The notes under the pieces are model-generated. The model saw only the letters and a list, made by a program, of their open reading frames with translations, had not been told where the DNA came from and did no database searches. This document shows, in pieces, positions 1 to 8,672 of a DNA stretch of 36,628 bases (its first letter is position 1; every line of letters starts with the position of its first letter). Source of the stretch: a bacterium. GTDB lineage: Bacteria > Bacillota > Clostridia > Lachnospirales > Lachnospiraceae. The stretch is taken from positions 1 to 36,628 of the forward strand of contig JAMPGX010000025.1 of assembly GCA_023663725.1 (NCBI GenBank), given 5' to 3'. The translations under genes and the position numbers were made by a program.

Positions 1-133
1 GGGTTTATTCCTGAAAGTGTTCTTTTTTTGGTTGGGGACTTTTTTCACAGCCCCCTATCTTTTTCTCCAAAACCAACGTTATACTATACAGAAAGCGCTT
101 TTCAACAAACACATACCAACAGGGAGAAGCAAC

Positions 134-649
134 GTGGACAGAGATGATCTGCTGGTGCTTAAGATGCGCGGAGGCGACGAAAAGGCACTGGAAACCTTTG
201 TGGAAAAATACTATCCGGCGATACTGCGGTACTGCCGCCTGCATATAGACGACCGAGGTTATGCCGAGGATATGGCTCAGGAGACCTTTGCCCGTTTCTT
301 CCGGACTCTGCGGCAATACCGGCACTACGGGAAGGCGGCCAACTACCTGTATGCCATCGCCGCCAATGTCTGTCGGGATTACTACAGGCAAAACCAAAAC
401 AGGGAGCTACCGATGGAACAACTGCCAGAGACCTGCGACGCTGGAGCGGAAAGCACTGAGCTGGGGGTCCAGATGCGGATGGCGTTTGACAGCTTGCCCG
501 ATGAATTGCGGGAGGTGGCGGTGTTGTATTTCGCTCAGGAGAGAAAGCAAAAGGATATCGCGGCGGCGCTGGGCATCGGTCTGCCGCTGGTCAAGTACCG
601 GATTGGCAGGGCCAGGGAGCTGCTGGCGGCGTATCTGGGGAAAGAATAG
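134..649 (+). CDS. ECF-like sigma-70 family RNA polymerase sigma factor (cassette 1)
   Basis: A 171-residue sigma factor predicted to direct RNA polymerase to a small regulon, probably including its own operon. Region 2 lies at about residues 20-90, with the AEDMAQETF core of sigma-2 at 44-52. Region 4 lies at about 115-168, with a helix-turn-helix around QKDIAAALGIGLPLVKYRI. Regions 1.1 and 3 are absent, as in ECF factors. I chose GTG at 134 because an AGGGAG ribosome binding site ends 7 bases before it; the open frame runs further upstream to 17 but without a site. A TATACT element lies at 80-85 with no good -35. The membrane and ABC genes follow within 25 bases or overlapping, so this is the first gene of a four-gene operon. 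A paralogue at 24822-25268 heads an equivalent cassette. The family call is secure; the regulon is inferred. Confidence 0.9.
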   Translation: MDRDDLLVLKMRGGDEKALETFVEKYYPAILRYCRLHIDDRGYAEDMAQETFARFFRTLRQYRHYGKAANYLYAIAANVCRDYYRQNQNRELPMEQLPETCDAGAESTELGVQMRMAFDSLPDELREVAVLYFAQERKQKDIAAALGIGLPLVKYRIGRARELLAAYLGKE

Positions 650-672
650 GGTAGAAAGGAAAGGTGGGCATC

Positions 673-1434
673 ATGAGACGAACCGACAGACAGATCAAAA
701 GATATCTGGCCGCGGGAACAGGCGGCCTCGTTGAAACAGACGGCCTGCGAAAAGCTGTTCAGAGATCAAGGCAGGCTTTTTATGAGTGCGAAAAGCAGGG
801 GGTTCTCTCCCAGAGGGAATTTTTGTTTCAGCAGAGCAGGTACATCAAAAAGCACTGGTGGCTGTTGCAGGGAGCGATCCTGGCAGTCCTGTGGCTCTCG
901 CTGGTATTGACCAGAAGCAGCTATTATATGCAGAGATATATGGGGATCGCCGCTCCGCTGTTTGGCGCGCTGATACTGCCAGAGCTGTGGAAGAACCGTA
1001 GCGCGGGCGCTATGGAGATAGAGGGCGCAGCCTATTTTTCCCTGCGCCAGATTTATGCGGCCAGGATTTTTCTGTTTGCCCTGGTGGATTTCGTTCTGCT
1101 CTGCGTCTTTTCTCTGGGTGCTCTGTTTGGCGGAACTGTAGCTGTTAGGGAGCTGTTGGCGCAGTTTTTTCTCCCCTATGTGGTGACCTGCTGTATCTGT
1201 TTTAAAACGTTGTACAGCCGCAGGGTAGACTCGGAGGCGTTCGCCCTGTCTCTGTGCGCCGTCTGGAGTCTTGTGTGGCTGATGATCCTGTCGGATGAAA
1301 AAATCTATCATGCGGTCTCTCTTCCCGTCTGGCTGGCCATGCTCGGGGCGGTGTCGGTCTACTTGGGTTACTGTGTCTGGCGGGGACAGAGGGATTGTGA
1401 GAATCTATTGGAGGTGAAATCGTTATGGAATTGA
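673..1434 (+). CDS. Polytopic membrane protein of sigma-ABC cassette 1
   Basis: 253 residues: a basic, helical N-terminal cytoplasmic stretch of about 60 residues followed by about six hydrophobic segments. I recognise no named family. It aligns by eye with the protein at 25324-26088 (a shared pattern around the MG..P...ALI..E segment, then FSL..I..AR), which occupies the same slot in the second cassette. ATG at 673 is preceded by AAGGAAAGG with good spacing; a GTG at 664 in the same frame is less likely. The gene starts 23 bases after the sigma gene and overlaps the ATPase gene by 10 bases. The position next to a sigma factor suggests an anti-sigma or sensor role, or a third transporter subunit. 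Both are inference, and no zinc-finger anti-sigma motif (HxxxCxxC) is visible. Confidence 0.75.
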   Translation: MRRTDRQIKRYLAAGTGGLVETDGLRKAVQRSRQAFYECEKQGVLSQREFLFQQSRYIKKHWWLLQGAILAVLWLSLVLTRSSYYMQRYMGIAAPLFGALILPELWKNRSAGAMEIEGAAYFSLRQIYAARIFLFALVDFVLLCVFSLGALFGGTVAVRELLAQFFLPYVVTCCICFKTLYSRRVDSEAFALSLCAVWSLVWLMILSDEKIYHAVSLPVWLAMLGAVSVYLGYCVWRGQRDCENLLEVKSLWN

Positions 1435-2312
1435 AGATAAATGGACTTACAAAGAAATTTCAGGATGCGATCGCGGTCAATGGGGTAACGCACACACTGT
1501 ATCCCGGCGTCTATGGGCTACTGGGAGTAAACGGCGCAGGGAAGACCACGCTGATGCGTATGCTCTGCACGCTATTGCAGCCCACCGGCGGCTCCGTCAC
1601 CTGGGACGGAAACGACATATATGCGATGGGCGGAGAGTACCGGAGGATATTAGGGTATCTCCCCCAGGATTTCGGGTATTATCCTGACTTTACTGTCTAT
1701 GACTATCTGCTGTACATCGCGTCCATTAAGGGCCTGCGGCCTGCGGCTGCGAGAGAGCGGGCGCGGGAACTGCTGGAACAGGTGGGGCTGACGGCGGCGC
1801 AGAATAAAAAGATGAAAAAACTGTCCGGCGGCATGAAACGCCGGGCGGGGATCGCCCAGGCTATGCTGGCGGACCCGGCGATCCTGATTCTGGACGAACC
1901 CACGGCGGGGCTTGACCCCAACGAGAGGATACGCTTTCGCAATCTGATCAGCGAGCTGGCGGGCACCAGGCTGGTTCTGCTCTCCACCCATATTGTATCC
2001 GATATCGAGTATATTGCCAGAGAAGTGTTGCTGATGAAAAGCGGGACTATCTGCGCCTCCGGCACGCCACAGGAGTTGCTGGAGGCCATGCCGGAGCAGG
2101 TGTGGAGTATAAGCCTGCCCCGGGAGGCGGTGGCGGGTTATATGAGGAACTATAAGGTATCTAACGTCAAGGCCATACCCGGCGGCGCTGAGCTGCGGAT
2201 CGTTTCAGAGAAAAAACCGGGGGAGGAGGCCATACCGCAGACGCCTACGCTGGAGGATCTGTTTTTGAACTATTTCGGAGAAAGAGAGGGCGAGTCAAAT
2301 GCTGAGATATGA
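1425..2312 (+). CDS. ABC transporter ATP-binding protein (cassette 1)
   Basis: 295-residue ATPase subunit of an ABC-2 type exporter; it couples ATP hydrolysis at the cytoplasmic face to transport by the permease encoded next to it. Visible motifs: Walker A GVNGAGKTT at residues 34-42, the Q-loop in YLPQDFGYY, signature LSGGM at 133-137, Walker B ILILDEP at 153-159 and switch histidine H189 in STHIVSD. The C-terminal 80 residues are an extra domain typical of drug, lantibiotic or lipid exporters of this group. It overlaps the upstream membrane gene by 10 bases and the downstream permease by 14, so translation is probably coupled. The closest relative in the window is the ATPase at 26785-27567. 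The substrate cannot be told from sequence. Confidence 0.93.
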   Translation: MELKINGLTKKFQDAIAVNGVTHTLYPGVYGLLGVNGAGKTTLMRMLCTLLQPTGGSVTWDGNDIYAMGGEYRRILGYLPQDFGYYPDFTVYDYLLYIASIKGLRPAAARERARELLEQVGLTAAQNKKMKKLSGGMKRRAGIAQAMLADPAILILDEPTAGLDPNERIRFRNLISELAGTRLVLLSTHIVSDIEYIAREVLLMKSGTICASGTPQELLEAMPEQVWSISLPREAVAGYMRNYKVSNVKAIPGGAELRIVSEKKPGEEAIPQTPTLEDLFLNYFGEREGESNAEI

Positions 2313-3525
2313 GCTGAAAAAAGTATTTTCCAGAACCGGCAATAAGATTGCGTTGCTGCTTTTGCTGGCGCTGGTATGTTTAACCTGTTTTTTTGCGCTG
2401 GATGTCTCCTGGGTGGACGAGAACGGGGACAGTCACAGCGGCCCGGCGGCAATCGCCAGACTGCGGGCGGCGCAGAAGGAGTGGGCTGGAGTTCTGGATG
2501 AGGAGGCGATTCGGCGGGTGATCGAGGAGAATCTACGGATACAGAGTCTGCCGGAGGCGCAGAGCAATAATGTGCAGGACAGTAATATCACCTATGGAAG
2601 AGGGCAGGGAATCCAGGAGTTACGCTACCTGCTGAACTGTTTTTTTGCCGAGGGATTCAGGAGTAACGATTATTACCGCATGGACTCCCTGATGCCCCAG
2701 GACGCGCCGCAGTGCTATCCTAACCGTATCCGTTTGCTGCGTGAATGGCTGGACGAGGAGGCCAAGGATCAGTTCTCGGAGCGGGAAAAGGCATTTTTGA
2801 TAGAGCGCTATGAAAGCCTGGAGACTCCCCTCTACTATGACTACGCGCTGGGTTGGACGCAGCTTTTGGAATATGCTCCCACCGTTGTCATGATCGGCAT
2901 GCTGGTGCTGGGGTATCTGGTGGCGGGTATCTTTTCCAACGAGTTTACCTGGAAGTCCGACGCGGTGTTCTACTCCTCTCTATATGGAAGGGACAGAGCT
3001 GTCAAAGCGAAACTGTGGGCGGGATTTTGTCTGGTGACCGGGGCATATATGGCAACTTTCCTGCTGTACAGCGTCATCGTTCTGGGCTTTCTGGGCACGG
3101 ACGGCTGGAATATGGCTGTCCAGGCCACAGATAACGGCTGGAAATGTTTCTATCACATTACCCTGTGGCAGGAATTTCTGCTCACCGCCCTGGGGGGATA
3201 TATTGGCTGTCTGTTTATCGCCTTTCTGTGTATGCTGGTCTCGGCCAGAACCAGATCGGCGGTGCTGGCGGTAATGCTGCCCTTTGTGCTGATCTTCATT
3301 CCCTCTTTTCTGAGCAATATCCCCAGCGATACCGTGCGAAAGGTCATAGGGCTGCTGCCGGATCAACTCCTGCAGACGGGCACGGCGCTGAATCTGTTCA
3401 ATCTGTACTCCGTGGGCGGGCGCACCGTAGGAGCCGTGCCCATACTGTTGACGGTCTATACGCTGCTGACGGTATGTCTGTGGCCGGTTATCTATCAGGT
3501 GTACCGGAGGAAGCAGATCAGATAA
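2299..3525 (+). CDS. ABC-2 type transporter permease (cassette 1)
   Basis: 408-residue membrane subunit partnered with the preceding ATPase. It begins with the amphipathic MLRYELKKVFSR helix usual for ABC-2 permeases, then TM1 (about residues 15-35), a large extracytoplasmic region of roughly 160 residues, and five or so membrane segments in the C-terminal half. The large loop between TM1 and TM2 is acidic and could bind a peptide or an inhibitor (inference). The start at 2299 lies inside the ATPase gene, 14 bases before its stop, after a GAGAGGG site. It is the last gene of the operon; no clear terminator hairpin is seen before the next promoter at 3599. The permease at 27564-28823 has the same architecture. 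Confidence 0.85.
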   Translation: MLRYELKKVFSRTGNKIALLLLLALVCLTCFFALDVSWVDENGDSHSGPAAIARLRAAQKEWAGVLDEEAIRRVIEENLRIQSLPEAQSNNVQDSNITYGRGQGIQELRYLLNCFFAEGFRSNDYYRMDSLMPQDAPQCYPNRIRLLREWLDEEAKDQFSEREKAFLIERYESLETPLYYDYALGWTQLLEYAPTVVMIGMLVLGYLVAGIFSNEFTWKSDAVFYSSLYGRDRAVKAKLWAGFCLVTGAYMATFLLYSVIVLGFLGTDGWNMAVQATDNGWKCFYHITLWQEFLLTALGGYIGCLFIAFLCMLVSARTRSAVLAVMLPFVLIFIPSFLSNIPSDTVRKVIGLLPDQLLQTGTALNLFNLYSVGGRTVGAVPILLTVYTLLTVCLWPVIYQVYRRKQIR

Positions 3526-3598
3526 AAACAAGTAGTATATAATTTCGAGAAACAACAAAGATAAATATATAAAGCTAATTTCTTCAACAAAATAGGTC

Positions 3599-3643
3599 TT
3601 GACATTAATCTCGTATGTGATAACATATATCATATACGAGATT
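3599..3643 (+). promoter_or_regulatory. Promoter overlapped by a 16-bp palindromic operator
   Basis: A perfect -35 TTGACA lies at 3599-3604, with a weaker -10 (TAACAT, 3621-3626). Over the spacer and -10 lies an inverted repeat: AATCTCGTATGTGATA (3607-3622) and TATCATATACGAGATT (3628-3643), matching at 15 of 16 positions around a 5-base centre. A dyad placed this way is a typical repressor operator. The likely binder is the XRE protein encoded 24 bases downstream, making it autoregulatory (inference). Confidence 0.7.
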
Positions 3644-3667
3644 TTTATAAAAAATGGAGGTAGAGTG

Positions 3668-3958
3668 ATGAGAGAGGCAATGGATTATATTTTGGATCAG
3701 GAAGGTAACAAGATCATGATCGAGTCGGAGCAGAAGCGCATGAAGCAGGATCTGGCGGATCAGTACGTGCGGATACGCAAGGAGCTGAAGCTGACGCAGG
3801 AGCAGGTATCCCGCCGGTCCGGTATTCCCAGGTCCAATATCGCCCGTTTCGAGAGCGGCAGGTACAATCCTTCTCTGGAGCTGATGGTGAAGATGGCGTC
3901 TTCCATGGGGATGAAGGTACAGATTCAACTGGTGCCGGACAAGGCGGCCAAGAACTAA
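3668..3958 (+). CDS. XRE/Cro-family helix-turn-helix regulator
   Basis: 96-residue DNA-binding protein. The helix-turn-helix (HTH_3 type) spans about residues 36-85, with the recognition segment LTQEQVSRRSGIPRSNIARFESG followed by a typical helix ending in a hydrophobic MKVQIQLV strand, a layout shared with HigA/HipB-like antitoxins and many stand-alone repressors. ATG at 3668 is chosen because GGAGG sits 7 bases before it; longer in-frame starts lie within the promoter. No toxin gene is adjacent, so it is more likely a local regulator. The GH3 gene begins 24 bases downstream and is probably co-transcribed, so glucosidase expression may be controlled through the operator at 3607-3643 (inference). 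Confidence 0.85.
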   Translation: MREAMDYILDQEGNKIMIESEQKRMKQDLADQYVRIRKELKLTQEQVSRRSGIPRSNIARFESGRYNPSLELMVKMASSMGMKVQIQLVPDKAAKN

Positions 3959-3982
3959 ATTCAGGTTGGAGGAGATCAGGTC

Positions 3983-6277
3983 ATGACTTCGGAACAGATC
4001 AGGACATTGCTTAACGAGATGTCTCTGCAGGAGAAGATCGGGCAGCTCCTGCAGCTGACAGGAAACTTTTATGCCCAGGAGGGGTTGGCTACCGGCCCGA
4101 TGTCGGACATGGAGTTGACGCAGGAACAGGTGGACCAGGCCGGCTCCATATTGTCTACCGTGGGCGCGCGGCAACTTAGGCGCATCCAGAAGGAGTATAT
4201 GGAAAAGCAGCCCCACCATATCCCGCTATTGTTTATGGCGGATGTGATCAACGGTCTGCGCACGGTATTCCCGATTCCGCTGGCGCAGGGCTGTTCGTTT
4301 GACCCGGAGCTGTCGCAGGAGATGGCGAGGATATCCGCCAAAGAGTCGGCGAGGGCGGGACTGCATGTGACTTTTTCCCCCATGGTGGACCTGGTGCGGG
4401 ACGCGCGCTGGGGCAGGGTGATGGAGTCCACTGGCGAGGATCCTTATCTCAACGGACTCTTTGGCCAGGCGATGATTCGGGGCTATCAGGGGGAGAGCGT
4501 GGGCGAGCAGGATCGTATTGCCGCCTGCGTCAAGCATTTTGCAGGATACGGCGCCCCGCTGGGCGGCAGGGAATACAATCAGGTGGAGCTGTCCGAGAGG
4601 ACGCTGTGGGAGGAGTATCTTCCCGCCTATCGCAAGGGCGTGGAGGCAGGGGCGGAACTGTTTATGACCTCTTTCAATACGCTGGGAAGGGTTCCCTCCA
4701 CTGCCAACAGGGAGCTGATGCAGGATGTTCTGCGGGAAAAATGGGGCTTTGACGGAGTATTGATCTCCGACTGGGCGGCGATACAGGAGCTGCTGCCCCA
4801 TACGGTGGCCGAGGATAAGGAGGAGGCAGCTGCTCTGGCTCTGCAGGCCGGCGTGGATATCGACATGATGACCAATGTGTACGCCAATCATTTGCAGCGG
4901 CAGATCAGGGAGGGCAAGCTTCCGATGGAGTGGCTGGATGCTTCCGTGCTGCGGATCCTCAATCTGAAAAACAGACTGGGACTGTTCGAGAAGCCTTATA
5001 AGGATGCGGACGAGGCCTATGACGAGACGGAGCATATCGAGGAGGCTCACAGAGCCTTTGCCCGCAAAGCGGCGCCGGAGACCTTTGTGCTGCTAAGGAA
5101 TGATGGGATACTGCCCCTGCCCACGGCCCCCACACAGCAGGTGAGAAATATTGCCTTCATCGGGCCCTATGTGGAGGAGAAGCGGATCTGCGGCTCCTGG
5201 TCGCTGTTTTACCGCATGGAGGAAAATGTGACGATAGGGGAAGCGCTCAGGGAGGCGCAGGAGGCGGGCAAGCTGACGCTGCCCATCTCCCTTGCCAGCG
5301 GCTGCCAGGTGTTGGACTATGGGCAGGAGAGAGACGGCTTCCGCGATCATGTGAAGAACGAGAGCACCAAAGAGGAGCTGGAAGCTATGGAGGCGGAGGC
5401 TCTTCGTATCGCCAGAGAAGCGGATGCGGTGGTGATGCCCATCGGAGAGCATCACGAGTTTACCGGAGAGGGCGCCGCCCGCACTCAAATCGGCATTCCA
5501 GAGCATCAACTGGAGCTGTTTCGGAAGGTATACGCGGTCAATCCCAATATCGTGGCAGTGACCTTCAGCGGCCGTCCGTTGGATCTGCGCGAGGTGAGCA
5601 GCAAGGCCAGGGCTGTGCTGCATGTCTGGTTCCCCGGCACGGAGGGCGGGCACGCCATTGTGGATACGCTGTTTGGAGAGGTGGAGCCCGGGGGACGGCT
5701 CTCAATGTCCTTCCCCTACAATGTGGGGCAGGTCCCCGTGTATTACAGCGAACTGAACACCGGCAGGCCTCATGTGGACGGCAGGGCGGGCCGCTGTGTA
5801 TCCCGTTATATCGACGCGCCCAACAAACCGCTCTACCGGTTTGGATACGGTCTGGGGTACACCAGCTTCGCCTATTCCCAGCTGACATTGAGCAGCGATG
5901 AGCTGATTATGAAGCGGGGAGAGGGGGATATGGAAAGCGGTGCGGGAGAGCTGACGGCGACGGTCACGCTGACCAATACAGGCAGCAGGCAGGGCACGGA
6001 GGTGGTGCAGCTCTACATCCGCGACCTGGAGGGCAGCGTGGCGCGTCCGGTCAGAGAGCTCAAGGGCTTCCAGCGCGTTACCCTCGCCCCGGGGGAGAGC
6101 AGGCGGATCAGCTTTGCCATCACGATAGAGCAGCTGTGCTTCTATCGGCTGGATATGAGCTATGGGGCGGAGCCCGGCCGGTTCAGGGTCTTTGTCGGCG
6201 GAAACAGCGACACGGACAATGGAGCGGACTTTGTGCTGCGGCAGGCGGCTGCGGACGAGACGGAAGCGCATAGATGA
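3983..6277 (+). CDS. Glycoside hydrolase family 3 beta-glucosidase, cytoplasmic
   Basis: 764 residues with the three-domain GH3 layout: an N-terminal TIM-barrel (about 1-330), an alpha/beta sandwich (about 360-600) and a C-terminal fibronectin-III-like domain (about 660-755). The barrel carries RWGRVMESTGEDPYL and the KHFAGYG substrate-binding segment; D263 in the ISDW motif is the expected nucleophile. The acid/base glutamate is probably in the EFTGEGAARTQI segment. There is no signal peptide, so it should hydrolyse imported beta-linked gluco-oligosaccharides or related glycosides in the cytoplasm. Substrate range (gluco-, xylo- or arabino-) cannot be fixed. GGAGGAG lies 8 bases before the ATG. 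It follows the XRE gene by 24 bases and precedes the DUF308 gene by 32. Confidence 0.93.
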   Translation: MTSEQIRTLLNEMSLQEKIGQLLQLTGNFYAQEGLATGPMSDMELTQEQVDQAGSILSTVGARQLRRIQKEYMEKQPHHIPLLFMADVINGLRTVFPIPLAQGCSFDPELSQEMARISAKESARAGLHVTFSPMVDLVRDARWGRVMESTGEDPYLNGLFGQAMIRGYQGESVGEQDRIAACVKHFAGYGAPLGGREYNQVELSERTLWEEYLPAYRKGVEAGAELFMTSFNTLGRVPSTANRELMQDVLREKWGFDGVLISDWAAIQELLPHTVAEDKEEAAALALQAGVDIDMMTNVYANHLQRQIREGKLPMEWLDASVLRILNLKNRLGLFEKPYKDADEAYDETEHIEEAHRAFARKAAPETFVLLRNDGILPLPTAPTQQVRNIAFIGPYVEEKRICGSWSLFYRMEENVTIGEALREAQEAGKLTLPISLASGCQVLDYGQERDGFRDHVKNESTKEELEAMEAEALRIAREADAVVMPIGEHHEFTGEGAARTQIGIPEHQLELFRKVYAVNPNIVAVTFSGRPLDLREVSSKARAVLHVWFPGTEGGHAIVDTLFGEVEPGGRLSMSFPYNVGQVPVYYSELNTGRPHVDGRAGRCVSRYIDAPNKPLYRFGYGLGYTSFAYSQLTLSSDELIMKRGEGDMESGAGELTATVTLTNTGSRQGTEVVQLYIRDLEGSVARPVRELKGFQRVTLAPGESRRISFAITIEQLCFYRLDMSYGAEPGRFRVFVGGNSDTDNGADFVLRQAAADETEAHR

Positions 6278-6309
6278 GAAAAAAGTGAATTATGGAGGTG
6301 TGAATCAAG

Positions 6310-6969
6310 ATGAAAGAGTTGAAATTGGATATGTTTATGGCGGCGATGTTCTATATGATATTGGGTATCATTCTGCTGCTGTTTCCGGCGACCACGGCCC
6401 GAACGATCTGTTTTCTGATCGCGGGAATCGCGATCGCGGTGGGGGCGGTCAGCCTGATGGTCTATGTCATGAGAAATATCGCGAAAAATTATTACCGCAA
6501 CGACTTTGTCACGGGTCTGATTCTGATTGTGCTCGGAATCTTCGTGATCTACAGGGTGGATATGGTGATCGCGCTGGTGCCGTTTATCATCGGCCTGTGC
6601 ATCATCGTCAGCGGGCTGTTCAAGCTGCAGAGCGCGCTTGACGTGCAGCGCATGGGGGGCAACGCGGTGGTGATTCTGGGTGTGGCGATCGTCAATGTCG
6701 TGGTCGGTATCCTGATGGTGATCAATCCCTTTGAGTCAGCGCTGCTGCTGTATCGTCTGCTGGGTGCGGGTCTGCTGTTCAGCGGACTGACCGATATGAT
6801 TTCCACGATCTATCTCTCCAGCAAGATGGACAGCTATAAGAGAAAGCTGAGCGAGGCGGACGAGGCCATCAAGGTGACAGAGATCCCGCCGCAGGCACAG
6901 GAGGAAGCTTCGGCTGAGAGCGAGAGCCGGCAGGAGTCAGGGAATGTTCCCACACAGGAATCCGAGTAG
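6310..6969 (+). CDS. DUF308 (HdeD-like) membrane protein
   Basis: 219 residues. Six hydrophobic segments fill residues 8-175 in the paired pattern of DUF308/HdeD proteins (short hydrophobic repeats with G-rich turns such as LIVLGIFVIYRVD and LGVAIVNVVVGILMV). A hydrophilic, Glu/Ser-rich cytoplasmic tail of about 45 residues follows. HdeD is linked to acid resistance in Escherichia coli, but the function of Gram-positive members is unknown. TGGAGG lies 10 bases before the ATG at 6310. It is probably the last gene of the XRE-GH3 transcript. Confidence 0.8.
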   Translation: MKELKLDMFMAAMFYMILGIILLLFPATTARTICFLIAGIAIAVGAVSLMVYVMRNIAKNYYRNDFVTGLILIVLGIFVIYRVDMVIALVPFIIGLCIIVSGLFKLQSALDVQRMGGNAVVILGVAIVNVVVGILMVINPFESALLLYRLLGAGLLFSGLTDMISTIYLSSKMDSYKRKLSEADEAIKVTEIPPQAQEEASAESESRQESGNVPTQESE

Positions 6970-6984
6970 TCCGGCCGCACAGGA

Positions 6985-7017
6985 ATGCGGCGCCGCCCCA
7001 GGAGGACAGCGCCGCAT
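6985..7017 (+). terminator. GC-rich hairpin after the DUF308 gene
   Basis: Perfect 9-bp stem ATGCGGCGC (6985-6993) / GCGCCGCAT (7009-7017) with a 15-base loop, starting 16 bases after the stop codon. It has no T-tract, so termination would be weak or factor-dependent. Confidence 0.45.
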
Positions 7018-7231
7018 ATCTATTGTAAACAGTGCATTGCACTGTAGTGTTTAGTCGAAGCTGGTCAACACCGATGACAGCGCTGGCAGCTCCTTTTTTC
7101 TATCAGCTTTCTTGTTTTTCTGATAGATACAGCATAACAGGTAATTGTGTCCAAAGTGTAGATGAACCCGAAAGATTTTATGAAGAAAAAATGAAAAAAG
7201 TGGAAAATCGAATATATTGAAAAATTTAGAC

Positions 7232-7259
7232 TTGCATTTTAGGAGTATCGTGTTATAAT
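7232..7259 (+). promoter_or_regulatory. Promoter of tRNA-Val
   Basis: TTGCAT (7232-7237), 16-base spacer, consensus TATAAT (7254-7259), ending 9 bases before the first base of the tRNA. Confidence 0.8.
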
Positions 7260-7268
7260 AAGACACAT

Positions 7269-7342
7269 GGAAGCATAGCTCAGCCGGGATGAGCGTTCGC
7301 CTCACACGCGAAAGGTCAGGAGTTCGAGCCTCCTTGCTTCCA
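7269..7342 (+). tRNA. tRNA-Val (anticodon CAC)
   Basis: A full cloverleaf can be folded by hand: acceptor GGAAGCA (7269-7275) with TGCTTCC (7335-7341); D arm GCTC/GAGC with a GGG-containing loop; anticodon stem TTCGC/GCGAA around the loop CTCACAC, giving anticodon CAC, which reads GUG; T arm AGGAG/CTCCT around TTCGAGC; discriminator A at 7342. CCA is not encoded and must be added by nucleotidyltransferase. A run of seven T at 7343-7349 follows directly and probably ends transcription. Confidence 0.95.
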
Positions 7343-7482
7343 TTTTTTTACCGCAGAGGGATTTAACACTTTAAAGCGCAAAAATGTTTGCCTGCACAAT
7401 GATGCCAGCGTAGTAACTGGGGTTTTATAATGTCTGTAGAGCATTCATAAGAGCATTCATATAAGAAAGGAAAGGCATAATT

Positions 7483-8466
7483 ATGAGCAGAGAGAGGCAG
7501 GGCAGCCTGGTATCCTTCCGTCCGGATATCAAGGTGTTGGATTGTACGCTTCGGGACGGCGGACTGGTCAATAATTTCCGATTTACGGATGAGTTTGTGA
7601 GAGACTTATATCTGGCCAACATTAAGGCCGGCGTGGACTATATGGAGTTCGGCTACAAGGCCTCCAAGGAGATCTTCAAGAGGGAGGACTTCGGCAAGTG
7701 GAAGTTCTGTGATGAGAAGGATATTCGGGAGATCGTGGGAGACAACAAGACGGATATGAAGATCTCCGTCATGGCGGATGTGGGGCGCACGGACTATAAG
7801 AAGGATATCCTGAATCGCAAAGACAGTGTGATTGACCTGGTGCGCGTAGCCACTTATATTCATACGATACCGGCGGCCATTGAGATGATCGAGGACGCCA
7901 AGAAGAAGGGCTATGAGACCACGGTGAATATCATGGCGGTGTCCAAGGTCAGCGACGTGGACCTGGACGGCGGGCTGGAGCTGCTGGCTCAGAGCAGTGT
8001 GGACGTGATCTACCTGGTGGACAGCTTTGGAGCCTTCTATCCCGAGCAGATAGAGCGCATGACGGACAAATATCTGAACGTGGCGGCAAAATATGGCAAG
8101 AAGGTGGGCATGCACGCCCACAACAATCAGCAGCTTGCCTTCGCCAACACCATAGAGAGTCTGTCGAGGGGCGCCAGTTATCTGGACGCCACGGTCAGCG
8201 GCATGGGGCGGGGAGCGGGCAACTGTTACATGGAGCTGCTGCTGAGCTTCCTGCGCAATCCCAGGTACAACAAGATCGCCATTATGAATTTCGTGGAGAA
8301 GCATATTGGCAAGCTGAAGGAGGAAGGCGCAGAGTGGGGCTACGACATCCCGTATCTGCTCACCGGCATACTCAACAGTCATCCTTCCTCCGCGATACAG
8401 TTTATCAGGGAGAAGAGAACGGATTACGCGCTGTTCTATCAGGAGTTGATCGACAACGCGCTATAG
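7483..8466 (+). CDS. HMGL-like (DRE-TIM metallolyase) aldolase-domain protein
   Basis: 327 residues of a TIM-barrel in the HMG-CoA lyase / 4-hydroxy-2-oxovalerate aldolase / isopropylmalate synthase superfamily. The metal and substrate signature DCTLRDGG is at about residues 19-26, the metal-binding MHAHNNQQLAFAN segment lies in the C-terminal third, and GMGRGAGN follows it. No C-terminal regulatory (LeuA dimer) domain and no acetaldehyde dehydrogenase partner are present, so it is neither a citramalate/isopropylmalate synthase nor a DmpG of the usual operon. The exact carbon-carbon bond reaction is unknown. AAGGAAAGG precedes the ATG by 7 bases, and the gene is monocistronic with its own terminator. 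An unusual point is the strongly conserved look of a gene with no pathway neighbour. Confidence 0.85.
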   Translation: MSRERQGSLVSFRPDIKVLDCTLRDGGLVNNFRFTDEFVRDLYLANIKAGVDYMEFGYKASKEIFKREDFGKWKFCDEKDIREIVGDNKTDMKISVMADVGRTDYKKDILNRKDSVIDLVRVATYIHTIPAAIEMIEDAKKKGYETTVNIMAVSKVSDVDLDGGLELLAQSSVDVIYLVDSFGAFYPEQIERMTDKYLNVAAKYGKKVGMHAHNNQQLAFANTIESLSRGASYLDATVSGMGRGAGNCYMELLLSFLRNPRYNKIAIMNFVEKHIGKLKEEGAEWGYDIPYLLTGILNSHPSSAIQFIREKRTDYALFYQELIDNAL

Positions 8467-8473
8467 AGATCAG

Positions 8474-8508
8474 AACCGGCAAAGTCTGCATGGCTGCGCC
8501 GGTTTTTT
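8474..8508 (+). terminator. Rho-independent terminator of the aldolase gene
   Basis: Stem AACCGGC (8474-8480) / GCCGGTT (8498-8504) followed by a T-run to 8508, 8 bases after the stop codon. An outer ATCAG/CTGAT complementarity extends the symmetry. Confidence 0.9.
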
Positions 8509-8580
8509 GCTTCTGATTGACTGTCCCCAGGCGGGAAATCAATAATGTTAAAAAAATATTAAAAATTTTTTAAGAAAGTA

Positions 8581-8609
8581 TTGGGAAATGTTACAAAGTG
8601 TGTTATACT
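8581..8609 (+). promoter_or_regulatory. Promoter of the SH3b-NlpC/P60 gene
   Basis: TTGGGA (8581-8586), 17-base spacer and TATACT (8604-8609), with an A/T-rich upstream stretch at 8548-8575. It leaves an untranslated leader of about 95 bases. Confidence 0.65.
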
Positions 8610-8672
8610 GGAAAAGTGGTTCGATAAGCAGTGCCCATAACAGTCGGGCAGAAAAGTTTGCAAATGAAGTAT

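Noticed and set aside
7032-7220. Short plus-strand frame (62 codons) before the tRNA
   Set aside because: No ribosome binding site, no recognisable composition, and it runs up to the tRNA promoter.
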